NCBI GenBank assembly: GCA_003577005.1 | Contig: QEUW01000020.1 | Coordinates: 5,795-69,794 of the forward strand | Source: Chloroflexota bacterium | GTDB lineage: Bacteria; Chloroflexota; Anaerolineae; Caldilineales; Caldilineaceae | Reading direction: 5' to 3' | DNA length: 64,000 bases | In this document: positions 52,173 to 63,828 of the stretch, one piece after another | How positions within the stretch are numbered: the stretch's first letter is position 1 | Layout: every line of letters starts with the position of its first letter | The notes under the pieces: generated by a model | Databases searched by the model: none | Seen by the model: only the letters and a program-made list of their open reading frames with translations | Told to the model about the DNA's origin: nothing | Made by a program: the position numbers and the translations under genes

Positions 52173-53018
52173 ATGAAGCAACTTTCTGCATTACGTCACC
52201 ATCCCCTTCTACTGATCGGGTTGATCATCATCCTGGTGCTGGTGCTCTTTGGCCCGGTTGGCAGGCTATTTGTGGATACAAACAGCGCCAGGGTTGGCTC
52301 TGCGTTGCCGGAGCAGCGACCGTCGTCTGAATATCCGCTTGGCACCGACACGGTCGGCCGCGAGATATTGGCGGTGATGGTGGTGGGGACACCGCTGACG
52401 CTGCGCATCGGGCTGATCGCCGGCGCCATTGGGTTGGGGCTGGGGATTCTCTTTGGCTTTCTGGCCGGCTATTTTGGCGGTTGGGTGGATGCACTGATCA
52501 AGGGTGCGGCCGATGTATTGCTGACAGTGCCCGGTTTGCTCTTTCTGGTGGTGCTGGCCACGACTATCCGCGGGGCGGTGAGCGTTAACATGATGGCGCT
52601 GGTGGTCGCCTCGCTGGCGTGGATGTGGCCGACGCGCACGATCCGCGCCCAGGTGTTGACCCTGCGCGAACGGCAATTTGTCATGGTGGCGCGGCTTTCG
52701 GGCATGGGCGGCTTTGAGATCATCGTGCGCGAGTTGATCCCCAACCTGTTGCCCTATCTGGCCGCCAGCTTTGTCGCCGCCGTAGGGTCGGCCATTCTCG
52801 CCACTATCGGGTTGGAGGCGCTGGGGCTGGGTCCGCAAAACGAGCCGACGTTGGGCATGACCATCTACTGGGCGCTCTACTATACGTCGGTGTTGCGCGG
52901 CCTCTGGTGGTGGTGGATGCCGCCGCTGATGGTGATCATCGCTACCTTTATCGGCCTCTTTTTGATCTCGCTTGGTCTGGACCAGATCGCCAATCCCAAA
53001 TTGCGGAAAGCCACATAA
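52173..53018 (+). CDS. ABC transporter permease (DppC/OppC family)
   Basis: This 281-residue partner permease has the family start (HHPLLLIGLIIILVLVLFGP) and YPLGTDTVGREILAVMVVG. Its EAA loop is FVMVARLSGMGGFEIIVREL followed by IPNLLPYL. It lies 46 bp after the DppB-like gene. Length and helix pattern are normal. Confidence 0.92.
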   Translation: MKQLSALRHHPLLLIGLIIILVLVLFGPVGRLFVDTNSARVGSALPEQRPSSEYPLGTDTVGREILAVMVVGTPLTLRIGLIAGAIGLGLGILFGFLAGYFGGWVDALIKGAADVLLTVPGLLFLVVLATTIRGAVSVNMMALVVASLAWMWPTRTIRAQVLTLRERQFVMVARLSGMGGFEIIVRELIPNLLPYLAASFVAAVGSAILATIGLEALGLGPQNEPTLGMTIYWALYYTSVLRGLWWWWMPPLMVIIATFIGLFLISLGLDQIANPKLRKAT

Positions 53019-53044
53019 AATGCGGGTACAAAGCACCGACAAAG

Positions 53045-53138
53045 AGCAAACAGCGGTACACAGAGAGCGCAGAGTTTTCACAGAGAACACAGATGCAGTT
53101 CTCTGTGTCTCCTCTGTGTCCTCTGTGAACTGCTTTTT
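53045..53138. repeat. Inverted repeat, CACAGAG family, inside the ABC operon
   Basis: A left arm with ACACAGAGAGCGCAGAG and CACAGAGAACACAG faces a right arm TTCTCTGTGTCTCC / TCTGTGTCCTCTGTGAACTGC. It lies between the second permease and the first ATPase and may adjust mRNA stability within the operon. Confidence 0.85.
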
Positions 53139-53153
53139 TGATAGGGGTATTGG

Positions 53154-54113
53154 ATGAGTGAGCCGGTGTTGCGGGTGGAGGATCTGCGTGTCTATTATCA
53201 CACGGCGCGCGGGCCGGTGAAGGCAGTGGATGGGGTCAGCTTTGCACTGGAGGCGGGCGCCAAACTGGGATTAGTGGGCGAGTCGGGGTCGGGCAAATCG
53301 ACCATGGCTTTGGCCCTGTTACGAATGATCAAGCCGCCAGGTTGTATCGAGGGTGGCCGCATCCTGCTGGGCAACACCGACCTGACGCAGCTCTCCGAAG
53401 AGCAGATGCGCCAGGTGCGCCTGGGCGAGATCAGCATGATCCCCCAGGGGGCTATGAACTCGCTCAACCCCGTAGTGCGCATCCGCCGGCAGATGATCGA
53501 CGGCATGATCGCCCACGGTGAAAACCTGACCGCCAGGGAGTACGACCGCCGCGTGGCCGAGGTGCTGGATTGGGTCGATCTCGACCCAAGTGTGGCGCAC
53601 ATGTACCCGCACGAGTTGAGCGGGGGGATGAAGCAGCGCGTCTGTATCGCCATTGCCATCTCGCTGCATCCCAAGATCATCATCGCCGATGAGCCGACCA
53701 GTGCGCTGGATGTGGTGGTGCAGCGCCAGGTGATGGAGACCATCGACCGGGTGCAGCAGGAGTTGGATGCGGCGGTGATCCTCATCGGCCACGACATGGG
53801 GTTGATGGTGCAGTTTGTCGAGCGCATGGTGGTGATGTATGCCGGCAAAGTGGCCGAGATGGGCGCCATTCGCAGCCTGTTTACCGAACCGTTGCACCCC
53901 TATACGCAACTGCTCATCGGCAGCCTGCCGACGCTGGAGAGCAAGGAGACCTTGCGAGGCATCCCTGGCATTGCGCCTTCGCTGCTCAACCCGCCGTCGG
54001 GGTGTGTCTTTCATCCGCGCTGCCCGCAGGTGATGGCGCATTGCTCGCAGCGAAGCCCGGCCCTGGTCGAGCAGAAGGCCGGCCATTGGGCGGCGTGTCA
54101 TTTGTATGGATAA
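53154..54113 (+). CDS. ABC transporter ATP-binding protein (DppD/OppD family)
   Basis: This 319-residue ATPase shows Walker A GESGSGKST, signature LSGGMKQRV, Walker B IIIADEPTSALD and the H-loop IGHDMG. The C-terminal oligopeptide-transporter domain has the Cys-rich CVFHPRCPQVMAHC. It energises transport with the DppF-like partner 12 bp downstream. Confidence 0.95.
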   Translation: MSEPVLRVEDLRVYYHTARGPVKAVDGVSFALEAGAKLGLVGESGSGKSTMALALLRMIKPPGCIEGGRILLGNTDLTQLSEEQMRQVRLGEISMIPQGAMNSLNPVVRIRRQMIDGMIAHGENLTAREYDRRVAEVLDWVDLDPSVAHMYPHELSGGMKQRVCIAIAISLHPKIIIADEPTSALDVVVQRQVMETIDRVQQELDAAVILIGHDMGLMVQFVERMVVMYAGKVAEMGAIRSLFTEPLHPYTQLLIGSLPTLESKETLRGIPGIAPSLLNPPSGCVFHPRCPQVMAHCSQRSPALVEQKAGHWAACHLYG

Positions 54114-54125
54114 TGGACAAAGTGC

Positions 54126-55139
<1,014 letters not shown>

Positions 55140-55140
55140 C

Positions 55141-55223
55141 ACCTGACCAGAAGATCACGATGGATGCGGAGTTCGCACGTGGGCGTGCGAACTCCACGGG
55201 TGTCAAGATTTGTTTGGTCAGGT
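55141..55223. repeat. Nested inverted repeat
   Basis: The outer arms ACCTGACCA (55141-55149) and TGGTCAGGT (55215-55223) enclose the inner stem GGAGTTCGCAC (55168-55178) / GTGCGAACTCC (55185-55195). It lies between the last ATPase and the binding-protein gene. Confidence 0.8.
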
Positions 55224-55288
55224 ACTAGAATCTAACCCCCAACACTATCAGGTTTTGCGGTTTTCTCGAACCCATCAGGAGGAATCAC

Positions 55289-57121
55289 ATGTCCCGCAAC
55301 CATCTGTCCTATCTATGGCGGCTGACCGTCTTCAGCGTCGTGCTGGCGCTGGTCGTGGCGGCCTGTGCGGCCCCGGCGGCCCCCGCCGGTGAAGCCCCGG
55401 CGGGCGAAAGCGCAGCACCGGCTGCCCCGGCCGCCGAGACCGCCGATCTGCGCGAGGTCCCGCGCGAACGGACGCTCATCGTCATGAACGGTGGCCCCAA
55501 CCAGTATGCACAATTCGACAACCACAACCCCTTTATCCCCGGTTCCGACCAGGCCTTCCACATGGGCACGCTGCCGGCCATGTATGAGCCATTGATCATG
55601 TTCAACGTCCTCACCGGCGAATATGAAAACTGGCTGGCTGAAAGCTGGGAATACAACGATGACTTCACCGAGATCACCATCAAGCTGCGCAGCGGCATCA
55701 AGTGGGACGACGGCGAGCCACTCGACGCCGACGACGTGGTCTACAGCTACAACATGAACCGCGACAACGCAGCGGCTATGGTGCATCTGGCCGACCTGCC
55801 CGCCTTCCTTGAAGAGGCGGTAAAGGTCGATGATCTGACGGTCAGAGTTGTGCTCAACAGCCCCAATCCGTCCTTTTGGGCCACCACGCTGACCACGAAC
55901 CACGGTCCCATCATCGTGCCGGAGCACATCTGGAAAGACCAGAACCCGCTGGAATTCGCCAACTTCGACCTCGAAAACGGCTTGCCGGTCGGTTCCGGGC
56001 CGTTCAAGCTGGTGGCCGCCTCGCCGCAGCAGAAGGTCTACGACCGCCGCGATGACTGGTGGGCCGTGGAGACCGGCTTCAAACCCCTGCCCAACGTCGA
56101 ACGCATCATCTATTTGCCCCAGCAGGATGAGAGCCAGGCCGCCCAGTTGATGATCAACAACCAGCTTGATATGGGGCCGATCATGCAGGTCTCGACGCTC
56201 AAGACGGTGCTGGCGCAGAACCCCGATGTCACCATGTTCACCGGCCAGGAGCCACCCTATGGCTATCTCGACTGGTGCCCGATCGACCTCAACCTCAACG
56301 CCAGCGAGCCGCCCTACGACGACAAGGACATTCGCTGGGCGCTCAGTTACGCCATCGACCGTGAAAAGCTGGTAGGGTTGGCCGAAGCGGGCGCCGGTGT
56401 GCCGGCGTTGCACAAGTTCACGCCCTATTCCTGGTTTGAGCCGTTTGATGAGGCGCTGCAAGAGATCTTCGCCAAGTACGATTACGACACGGCTGCCCAT
56501 CTCGACAAAGTGGACGAGATCATGACCAGCAAGGGCTGGACCAAGAACAGCGACGGTCTCTGGGTCGACAGCAGCGGCGCCACTTTTGCCATGAACATCT
56601 TCGTGCCCGAATGGCTCAAGGCGTATGGCCCGCCGCTTGTCCAGCAACTGCGAGACGCCGGTTTCGACGCTACGTTCGACAACTCGCCTGGCTTGGGCAG
56701 TGCGGTGCAGACGGGCGAACAACTGGAGTCGTTTGGCTGCAAAGGCCCCAGCGGCGTGTTGGGCATGGACCCCTACTTCATGTTGGCGGTCTATTCAGCC
56801 CAGTACTTCCGCCCCACAGGTGAACCGGCGCCCATCTGGTGGGCCACCTCGCGCTGGCAGAACGAAGAGTACGACGCGCTGGTCGAGCAGATCGCCCCGC
56901 TCAGCGCCGACGACCCGCAGACGATGGAACTCTTCAAACAGGCTATGGAGATCTGGGTCAGCGAAATGCCCGACATCTATGTCGGCCAGCTCATCATCCG
57001 CTACCCCATGAACACCACCTACTGGACCAACTGGCCTACCGAAGACGACGTCTACGGCTTCCCCCACTCGTGGCAGCATGATTTCATGTTGACCTTTATC
57101 AATTTGCAGCCGGCCCAGTAG
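55289..57121 (+). CDS. ABC transporter substrate-binding lipoprotein (family 5)
   Basis: This 610-residue extracellular binding protein has a lipoprotein signal (LTVFSVVLALVVAAC). An Ala/Pro-rich tether (APAAPAGEAPAGESAAPAAP) follows, then the family 5 fold (YEPLIMFNVLTGEYENWLAE, LRSGIKWDDGEPLDADDVVY). It captures solute for the permease. AGGAGG precedes the ATG. Its position at the operon end could allow separate stability or dosage. The ligand is not predictable. Confidence 0.93.
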   Translation: MSRNHLSYLWRLTVFSVVLALVVAACAAPAAPAGEAPAGESAAPAAPAAETADLREVPRERTLIVMNGGPNQYAQFDNHNPFIPGSDQAFHMGTLPAMYEPLIMFNVLTGEYENWLAESWEYNDDFTEITIKLRSGIKWDDGEPLDADDVVYSYNMNRDNAAAMVHLADLPAFLEEAVKVDDLTVRVVLNSPNPSFWATTLTTNHGPIIVPEHIWKDQNPLEFANFDLENGLPVGSGPFKLVAASPQQKVYDRRDDWWAVETGFKPLPNVERIIYLPQQDESQAAQLMINNQLDMGPIMQVSTLKTVLAQNPDVTMFTGQEPPYGYLDWCPIDLNLNASEPPYDDKDIRWALSYAIDREKLVGLAEAGAGVPALHKFTPYSWFEPFDEALQEIFAKYDYDTAAHLDKVDEIMTSKGWTKNSDGLWVDSSGATFAMNIFVPEWLKAYGPPLVQQLRDAGFDATFDNSPGLGSAVQTGEQLESFGCKGPSGVLGMDPYFMLAVYSAQYFRPTGEPAPIWWATSRWQNEEYDALVEQIAPLSADDPQTMELFKQAMEIWVSEMPDIYVGQLIIRYPMNTTYWTNWPTEDDVYGFPHSWQHDFMLTFINLQPAQ

Positions 57122-57127
57122 TCGCAG

Positions 57128-57205
57128 CAGAAGTCCCCTCAAATTTCCTCAAGTCTCCTGAATCTCGGGGGATTTGAGGAGACTTGGGGAGATTGGGAGA
57201 TTCGT
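57128..57205. repeat. Degenerate inverted repeat, CTCAAGTCTCC words
   Basis: CCCCTCAAATTTCC / TCAAGTCTCCTGAATCTC is followed by GGGGGATTTGAGGAGACTTG / GGGAGATTGGGAGATTCG. The arms are imperfect complements. The words resemble the GAGATTGGA family at 31163-31219. Confidence 0.7.
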
Positions 57206-57283
57206 TGCGGAAGGCTACTGCGGCCTCTGCCACAATCCAGCCGGATGTAAGATATACAGACTAAACTATTCGGAGACTTGAAA

Positions 57284-57748
57284 ATGGCAGAGAAATTGCA
57301 GGTAGGTGACATGGCGCCCGATTTTGAGGCGGTCACTGATGAGGGCAAACGGGTAAAATTGAGCGACTATCGGGGCAAGCGCGTGGTGCTCTATTTCTAT
57401 CCGAAAGATGATACGCCGGGCTGTACTATCCAGGCGTGCGGCTTTCGCGACCACTACCCGGCCATCGAAGAGAAGAACGCCGTCGTCCTCGGCGTCAGCC
57501 CCGACGATGAAGCCTCGCATGTGAAGTTCAAGAGCAAATATGACCTGCCCTTCACCCTGCTGGTGGATAGCGACCACAGCATCGCCGAAGCCTACGGCGT
57601 CTGGGGCGAGAAAACCAACTACGGCAAAAAGTACATGGGCATTATCCGCAGCAATTTTGTCATCGATGAAAACGGCAAACTGGTCAAGACGATGTACAAC
57701 GTCAAAGCCGACGCCAGCGCCGATGAAGCCCTGGCCGCACTGAATTAG
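57284..57748 (+). CDS. bcp: Thiol peroxidase Bcp (peroxiredoxin Q)
   Basis: This 154-residue peroxiredoxin has peroxidatic C47 and resolving C52 in DTPGCTIQACGFRD. It reduces hydroperoxides with thioredoxin electrons, and FYPKDDTPGCT is the family signature. CGGAG lies 8 nt before the ATG at 57284, favoured over a TTG two codons earlier. A terminator follows at 57852-57883. Confidence 0.95.
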   Translation: MAEKLQVGDMAPDFEAVTDEGKRVKLSDYRGKRVVLYFYPKDDTPGCTIQACGFRDHYPAIEEKNAVVLGVSPDDEASHVKFKSKYDLPFTLLVDSDHSIAEAYGVWGEKTNYGKKYMGIIRSNFVIDENGKLVKTMYNVKADASADEALAALN

Positions 57749-57851
57749 ATCCTGTAGACATTTCGTTCTTTTGAGAGCGACCGGCGTTTTTGTTGTCCGC
57801 CGCCGAGGCGTTCTCGCTGACCAACTGGACAAACGAGTGCGAACGCCGGTG

Positions 57852-57883
57852 CGTCCCCGACATTTTTGGCAATGTCGGGGACG
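57852..57883 (+). terminator. Intrinsic terminator downstream of bcp
   Basis: A perfect 13-bp stem (CGTCCCCGACATT / AATGTCGGGGACG) with a 6-nt loop, followed by TTTTTGTG. Confidence 0.85.
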
Positions 57884-57990
57884 TTTTTGTGTGACTCCCT
57901 CGCCTGTCTTGCCGGTGTTTCTACTGACATGGGCGCGCCTGTTTGAGAAAGCCCAGACTGACGAGAGAAAAACCGGGTTCTCGAACGAAT

Positions 57991-59371
<1,381 letters not shown>

Positions 59372-60448
59372 ATGACAGAAGCCCACGTCTCCGCCGGTGT
59401 GGAGACCAGCCAGGAACTACTGGCAGCAACCGATCTGCGTTATGTCAGCGGCACCGAGCCAGGCTACTGCCGGCGCCGGTCGGGTCGCGGCTTTACCTAC
59501 CTGGACCCTACGGGCGCGCGCGTGCGTGACCCGGAACTGCGCGCTCGCTTTCAGGCACTGGCGATCCCGCCGGCTTGGCAGGAGGTTTGGATCTGTGCCG
59601 ACCCGCGTGGCCACATCCAGGCGACAGGGCGAGACGACGCCGGTCGCAAACAGTACATCTATCACCCCGACTGGGAGACGGTTCGCGAGCAGACAAAATT
59701 TACGCGCCTCCTGGCCTTTGGCGAGGCGCTGCCGGGCCTGCGTGTGCAGGTGGAAACCGACCTCCGCACCCGAGGATTGACACGCACAAAGGTGCTTGCG
59801 CTGGTGGTGCGGCTGCTCGAATTGACGCTGATCCGCGTGGGGAACCCTGAATACGAGCGACAAAACCAGACCTACGGACTGACGACCCTGCTGGACGACC
59901 ATGTCGATGTCAACGGCGGCGAGATTGTCTTTGAATTTCGCGGCAAGAGCGGCAAGGAGCACGAAATTGTCATCAACGACCGGCGTCTGGCGCGATTGGT
60001 CAAGGCCTGCCAGGAGCTGCCCGGCCAGCGTCTCTTCCAATATCGGGATGAAGAAGGGACGATCCGCGCCGTCGATTCGGGTGCGGTCAATGAGTACCTG
60101 CGGACGGTCACCGGCTCTGAATTTACGGCCAAGGAGTTCCGCACCTGGGGTGCCACCGTCCACACTTTGCATCTCCTGCGCCAGTATGGCCCGGCTGAGT
60201 CGGAAACGGCCTGCGCTCGCCAGGTTGCGGCGGCGATCAAAGAAGTGGCTGCTGCACTTGGCAATACCCCTGCCGTCTGTCGCCAGCACTATGTTCACCC
60301 CGCAGTAGTCGAGGCCTACAGCCAGGGCATGCTGGAGGAGATTTGCAGCCAGGCCGAGAGCCACACACCAGAATCACCTTACGCTCTCCAACATGAGGAA
60401 GCCGCTGTCTTTAAGCTTTTGCGACACCGCCAGCTAAACCCGCCGTAG
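59372..60448 (+). CDS. DNA topoisomerase IB (poxvirus-like)
   Basis: This 358-residue enzyme relaxes supercoils through a 3'-phosphotyrosine link. The nucleophile is Y307 in CRQHYVHPAVV. Other core residues lie in LTLIRVGNPEYERQNQTYGL, FRGKSGKEHEI and TAKEFRTWGATV. The size matches bacterial TopIB. The ATG at 59372 is the best start but has no strong ribosome site; an ATG at 59330 is an alternative. Confidence 0.93.
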   Translation: MTEAHVSAGVETSQELLAATDLRYVSGTEPGYCRRRSGRGFTYLDPTGARVRDPELRARFQALAIPPAWQEVWICADPRGHIQATGRDDAGRKQYIYHPDWETVREQTKFTRLLAFGEALPGLRVQVETDLRTRGLTRTKVLALVVRLLELTLIRVGNPEYERQNQTYGLTTLLDDHVDVNGGEIVFEFRGKSGKEHEIVINDRRLARLVKACQELPGQRLFQYRDEEGTIRAVDSGAVNEYLRTVTGSEFTAKEFRTWGATVHTLHLLRQYGPAESETACARQVAAAIKEVAAALGNTPAVCRQHYVHPAVVEAYSQGMLEEICSQAESHTPESPYALQHEEAAVFKLLRHRQLNPP

Positions 60449-60544
60449 GGTTGTTTTTCGTCCGCGGCGAGTCGAGGGCGGGATGACCCAGATAGGGCGC
60501 ATTCCTGCAAATAGAAATCTGTGAAAGCTGTGGATGATCTTCAA

Positions 60545-62008
60545 CTACTGCAATGGCGAGAGCAGCCGCGCCAGCGAATCGCGCAGCCGTACCAGCGGGT
60601 GACGCTTCTCGTAGTCTCGCCACGAAAATTCCGTGCAGTGAGCCAGGTCGCGCTGAAAATCCGCTTCCAACTGTTGGGCGATGCGGCGCTCATAGCAGAG
60701 CGCGTTGAGTTCGTAGTTGATGTTGAAGCTGCGAATATCCATATTGGCCGAGCCGACCGAGCAGATCTCGCCGTCGATGCTGACTGTCTTGGCGTGTAAA
60801 TAGCCGTCATGGTAGAGGTGAATGTGGACCCCGGCCTTCCCTAGCTCATGCGCATAGGTATTCGCGGCCCAGTCGGCAAAGGAGTTTGGAAAATTATTTG
60901 CAGCGATCATCACATGGACTTTGACTCCGGCCAGCGCCGCTGCCTTGAGCGCCTCAGCCACGCTCTCATCCAAAATAAAGAAGGGAGACTGTAGATAAAC
61001 CTCACGTTGGGCAGACATGATCATAAAGAAGTAGAGCTGGCGAATCGCCGCCCACTGCGAATCTGGCCCAGAGGCAACGATCTGAAGGGGCGAATAGGCA
61101 TCTGTCTCGTCCACTTCGGGGAAATAGTCGGGGTCGTCGAGTGCGGTGCCGGTGGCGTTGTACCAGTCCACAATAAACATTGCCTGGAGGATGCGCGTGC
61201 CCTCGCCGACAATGCGCAGATGGGTGTCGCGCCAGCCATTCTCCAGATGTTCCTGGCCGATGTTGAGACCCCCGGTGTAGCCGATCCGCCCATCGATCAC
61301 GACGATCTTGCGGTGGTTGCGATAGCCAATGGTGTGAAAATGCCAAACGGGGGAGTAGGCCTGCAGATCCACCCCTGCCGCCTGTAGTTCGCGCATGTAC
61401 CAGCGCCGGAGGGTGCCAAAACAGCCCAGTGCATCGTAGAGAATCCGAACAACGACACCCTCTCTTGCTTTGGCGATCAGCAGATCCTTTAGCTCGCGTG
61501 TAAACGCATCGGTCTGCCAGATAAAGTATTGCATATGGATGGAGTGCCGCGCCTGGCGAATATCTTCCAACAGGCGAGGATATTTGGCGCTAGCATTTTG
61601 AAGCAGTTCCACATCGTTGCGCAGGGTCAAGGCGCTAAGCGAAGAGTGGCGCACCAGGTTGAGTAACCGATGATAGGTTGGGTCGGTCTGTTGGCGGACT
61701 TCCTCGATTGCGTCGCGCTGGGAGACGATCACCGCCCGCAGACGGGCCAGCAGCGGCGCACCCAGTTCCAGGCGCATCAGCCGCCGCTCGTGGCTAAAGG
61801 CGCGCCAGTTGCGGCCAAAGAAGATGTAGATCAATACGCCGCCGATGGGCAGCACATAGAACCAAAGCAGCCAGGCAAAAGTGGATTGGGGGCTACGGTT
61901 GTCGAGCAACAGGAAAATAGCCGCACCGATGGCGTAGAACAGCGCCACCCATAAGAGGATACTGGTCAAAGGTGGAACCAGCCGGCCAGCCAGTTCGATT
62001 AGCTCCAT
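60545..62008 (-). CDS. cls: Cardiolipin synthase
   Basis: This 487-residue PLD-superfamily enzyme has two N-terminal membrane helices (LTSILLWVALFYAIGAAIFL and a second, STFAWLLWFYVLPIGGVLIY). Its two HKD motifs are complete (HRKIVVIDGRIGYTGG and HAKTVSIDGEICSVGSANMD). It joins two phosphatidylglycerols into cardiolipin. Its ATG follows the metallophosphoesterase stop by 1 nt with no ribosome site of its own, implying translational coupling. Confidence 0.93.
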   Translation of the reverse strand: MELIELAGRLVPPLTSILLWVALFYAIGAAIFLLLDNRSPQSTFAWLLWFYVLPIGGVLIYIFFGRNWRAFSHERRLMRLELGAPLLARLRAVIVSQRDAIEEVRQQTDPTYHRLLNLVRHSSLSALTLRNDVELLQNASAKYPRLLEDIRQARHSIHMQYFIWQTDAFTRELKDLLIAKAREGVVVRILYDALGCFGTLRRWYMRELQAAGVDLQAYSPVWHFHTIGYRNHRKIVVIDGRIGYTGGLNIGQEHLENGWRDTHLRIVGEGTRILQAMFIVDWYNATGTALDDPDYFPEVDETDAYSPLQIVASGPDSQWAAIRQLYFFMIMSAQREVYLQSPFFILDESVAEALKAAALAGVKVHVMIAANNFPNSFADWAANTYAHELGKAGVHIHLYHDGYLHAKTVSIDGEICSVGSANMDIRSFNINYELNALCYERRIAQQLEADFQRDLAHCTEFSWRDYEKRHPLVRLRDSLARLLSPLQ

Positions 62009-62009
62009 A

Positions 62010-62864
62010 TCAGCGCGTCAGCGTGATCTCCGTGATCTCCGGCGAGCAGTTGATCCGCACCGGCACTGAGGTGTAGCCAAGACCCCGGTTGGTGTAAAGC
62101 CAGGCGCCGTTGACCTGATAAAGACCCTGCTCATACTTGCGACCCAGGTAAGGCAAAATGCGCGGTTTTCCGCTCGTGATGCGCACCTGCCCACCGTGAC
62201 TATGACCTGAAAGCTGGATCACCACCCGCGGGTCCTGGACGTACTGGTCAAAAAGGTCCGGCTCGTGGACAAGCAACAGCACGGGCTCATCTAGTGGCGC
62301 CCCCTCCAGCGCAGTGCGCAGGTCCGCCTGACCCGACCAGCCATCATCCAACCCGGCTAGATGGAGCCGCCCGGCGCCGACAGAAATGGGGACCCGCTCG
62401 TTGACCAAAAGCGGCAGCCGCTCTTGAGCAAAACCAGCCTCGATCATGTGCCGATTGGTCCACAGATCGTGATTCCCCAGCACGGCATAGACGCCATGAC
62501 GGGCGTTGAGACCGGCCAGCGCCGGCGCTAGCTCATGGATCGCCTCGGCATCGAGCGTCACATAGTCGCCGGTCAGCACAATCAGATCGGGTTGAAGCGC
62601 TGTCGCTTCGGCAATGACCTGGCGCAAAAAGCCAATCTGGGTGTACGGGTAAAGATGAAAATCGCTCAATTGTACGATACGGAAGCCCTCCAATGCCGGG
62701 TGAAGACCCCGAATCGGCAGGGTGAGCCGCTCCACAGCCAGTTGTTCACCAACGGCCAGTCGCCCCCAGACAGGATGGCGCCCCAGCCGTCGTAGCCATG
62801 CTTCCGTTGTAGCCGTCAGAATCTGTTGTTTGTTTTTCTGGTTTAACACGTTCAAAGATACCAT
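62010..62864 (-). CDS. Calcineurin-like metallophosphoesterase (YkuE-like)
   Basis: This 284-residue enzyme has all metal motifs: QLSDFHLYPYTQ (DxH), VLTGDYVT, LGNHDLWTN, LLVHEPDL and LSGHSHGGQV. Relatives act on envelope lipids or nucleotides. The start is uncertain: the chosen ATG gives MVSLNVLNQKNKQQILTATT and lies inside the HdeD-like gene, overlapping it by 119 nt in another frame. It is followed at once by cls. Confidence 0.85.
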   Translation of the reverse strand: MVSLNVLNQKNKQQILTATTEAWLRRLGRHPVWGRLAVGEQLAVERLTLPIRGLHPALEGFRIVQLSDFHLYPYTQIGFLRQVIAEATALQPDLIVLTGDYVTLDAEAIHELAPALAGLNARHGVYAVLGNHDLWTNRHMIEAGFAQERLPLLVNERVPISVGAGRLHLAGLDDGWSGQADLRTALEGAPLDEPVLLLVHEPDLFDQYVQDPRVVIQLSGHSHGGQVRITSGKPRILPYLGRKYEQGLYQVNGAWLYTNRGLGYTSVPVRINCSPEITEITLTR

Positions 62865-63006
62865 CCACCAACGCATACGCGCCAAAGAGCAAGACCAGAA
62901 CAGCCAACGTGATGCCTGGCCAGACAAGGGCCAGAATGCCAAAGATGACAGCCAGTACCCCGCGGATCAAGAGCAACCACCAGTTGCGTGCCAGCGCAGT
63001 GACCAT
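62746..63006 (-). CDS. Truncated HdeD/DUF308-like membrane protein
   Basis: An 86-residue protein. The first ~50 residues match the start of HdeD family proteins (NWWLLLIRGVLAVIFGILAL followed by VWPGITLAVLVLLFGAYALV). Normal HdeD has about 190 residues and three such helical pairs; this has one. The remainder (KPEKQTTDSDGYNGSMATTA) is hydrophilic and overlaps the metallophosphoesterase. AGGAGG precedes the ATG, so translation is likely. It may be a remnant kept because it initiates translation of the downstream genes. Confidence 0.7.
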   Translation of the reverse strand: MVTALARNWWLLLIRGVLAVIFGILALVWPGITLAVLVLLFGAYALVDGIFERVKPEKQTTDSDGYNGSMATTAGAPSCLGATGRW

Positions 63007-63097
63007 GTTGTTCCCCTCCTAATTGAAGAAAACAGCAAAGCGACGATGACTGCAGCCGTGATCATAAAGGGAGTGGCCTTTTCTTGTCAATCCTGCA

Positions 63098-63757
63098 TCA
63101 CTCACACAGATAATCACGCAACTTCTCGATCCCTCGGTTCTCGCCGATCAAGAGCACCTTGTCGCCGGGCTGAAGACGGAAATCGGCCGCCGGGCTGACA
63201 AAGATCTGGTTGTTGCGGTTGACAGTGATGACCTGGACGCCAAAACGATTGGGGAGCCGCAGTTCCCCTAATGTGCCGGTGAGATTCTTATGTACTTCAA
63301 CCTCAATGACACCGTGATTTTCGCCCAACTTGAGCGTGTCGATCACGTCGGGGGCGCTGAGCTGCCGCGCCAGGCGCACCCCCATATCGTGCTCCGGGCG
63401 GATCACCAGGTTCGCCCCGACACGGCTGAGGACGCGCGCTGCCACCTCGTTCTTGGCCTTGCTGATCACCTGACGCGCACCCGCGCTCGACGCTGCCACC
63501 GTCGCTAAAATGTTCGATTCCAGATCTTCGCCGATGGCGACGATGACTGCGTCAAAGTTGCTGACACCCATCTTGCGCAAGGCGTCTTCATCGGTAGCAT
63601 CGGCGATGATGGCGTGTGTCACGTGGGTCATGATGTCTTCCACTACCTGTTCATCGCTGTCCACCACAACGACTTCATGACCGAATTGATAGAGCGTGGT
63701 CGCCAGCGCCGTGCCAAACCGCCCGGCGCCGATGACCAAAAATTGCTTTGTTCTCAC
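63098..63757 (-). CDS. ktrA: KtrA/TrkA-type potassium-uptake regulatory subunit
   Basis: This 219-residue protein has an RCK-N domain (FLVIGAGRFGTALATTLYQF, VVVVDSDEQVVED) and an RCK-C domain (LGELRLPNRFGVQVITVNRN). It forms a ring that gates the KtrB channel in response to nucleotides. The start is a GTG at 63757 with GGAGG upstream. It follows the KtrB-like gene on the same strand. Confidence 0.93.
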   Translation of the reverse strand: MRTKQFLVIGAGRFGTALATTLYQFGHEVVVVDSDEQVVEDIMTHVTHAIIADATDEDALRKMGVSNFDAVIVAIGEDLESNILATVAASSAGARQVISKAKNEVAARVLSRVGANLVIRPEHDMGVRLARQLSAPDVIDTLKLGENHGVIEVEVHKNLTGTLGELRLPNRFGVQVITVNRNNQIFVSPAADFRLQPGDKVLLIGENRGIEKLRDYLCE

Positions 63758-63769
63758 ACTTCCTCCAAC

Positions 63770-63828
63770 TAGGAGTCGGGAGCAGACTGGGTCCGGCAGC
63801 TGGCTGCCGACTCTCCACTCCCGATTCC
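63770..63828. repeat. Imperfect inverted repeat between ktrB and ktrA
   Basis: AGGAGTCGGGAGCAGACTGG / GTCCGGCAGC faces TGGCTGCCGACTC / TCCACTCCCGATTC with almost no loop. It ends at the KtrB stop codon. Confidence 0.75.

Noticed and set aside
55313..56722. Long open frame antisense to the substrate-binding lipoprotein
   Set aside because: The plus-strand protein is unmistakable and complete; the antisense translation has low-complexity composition.
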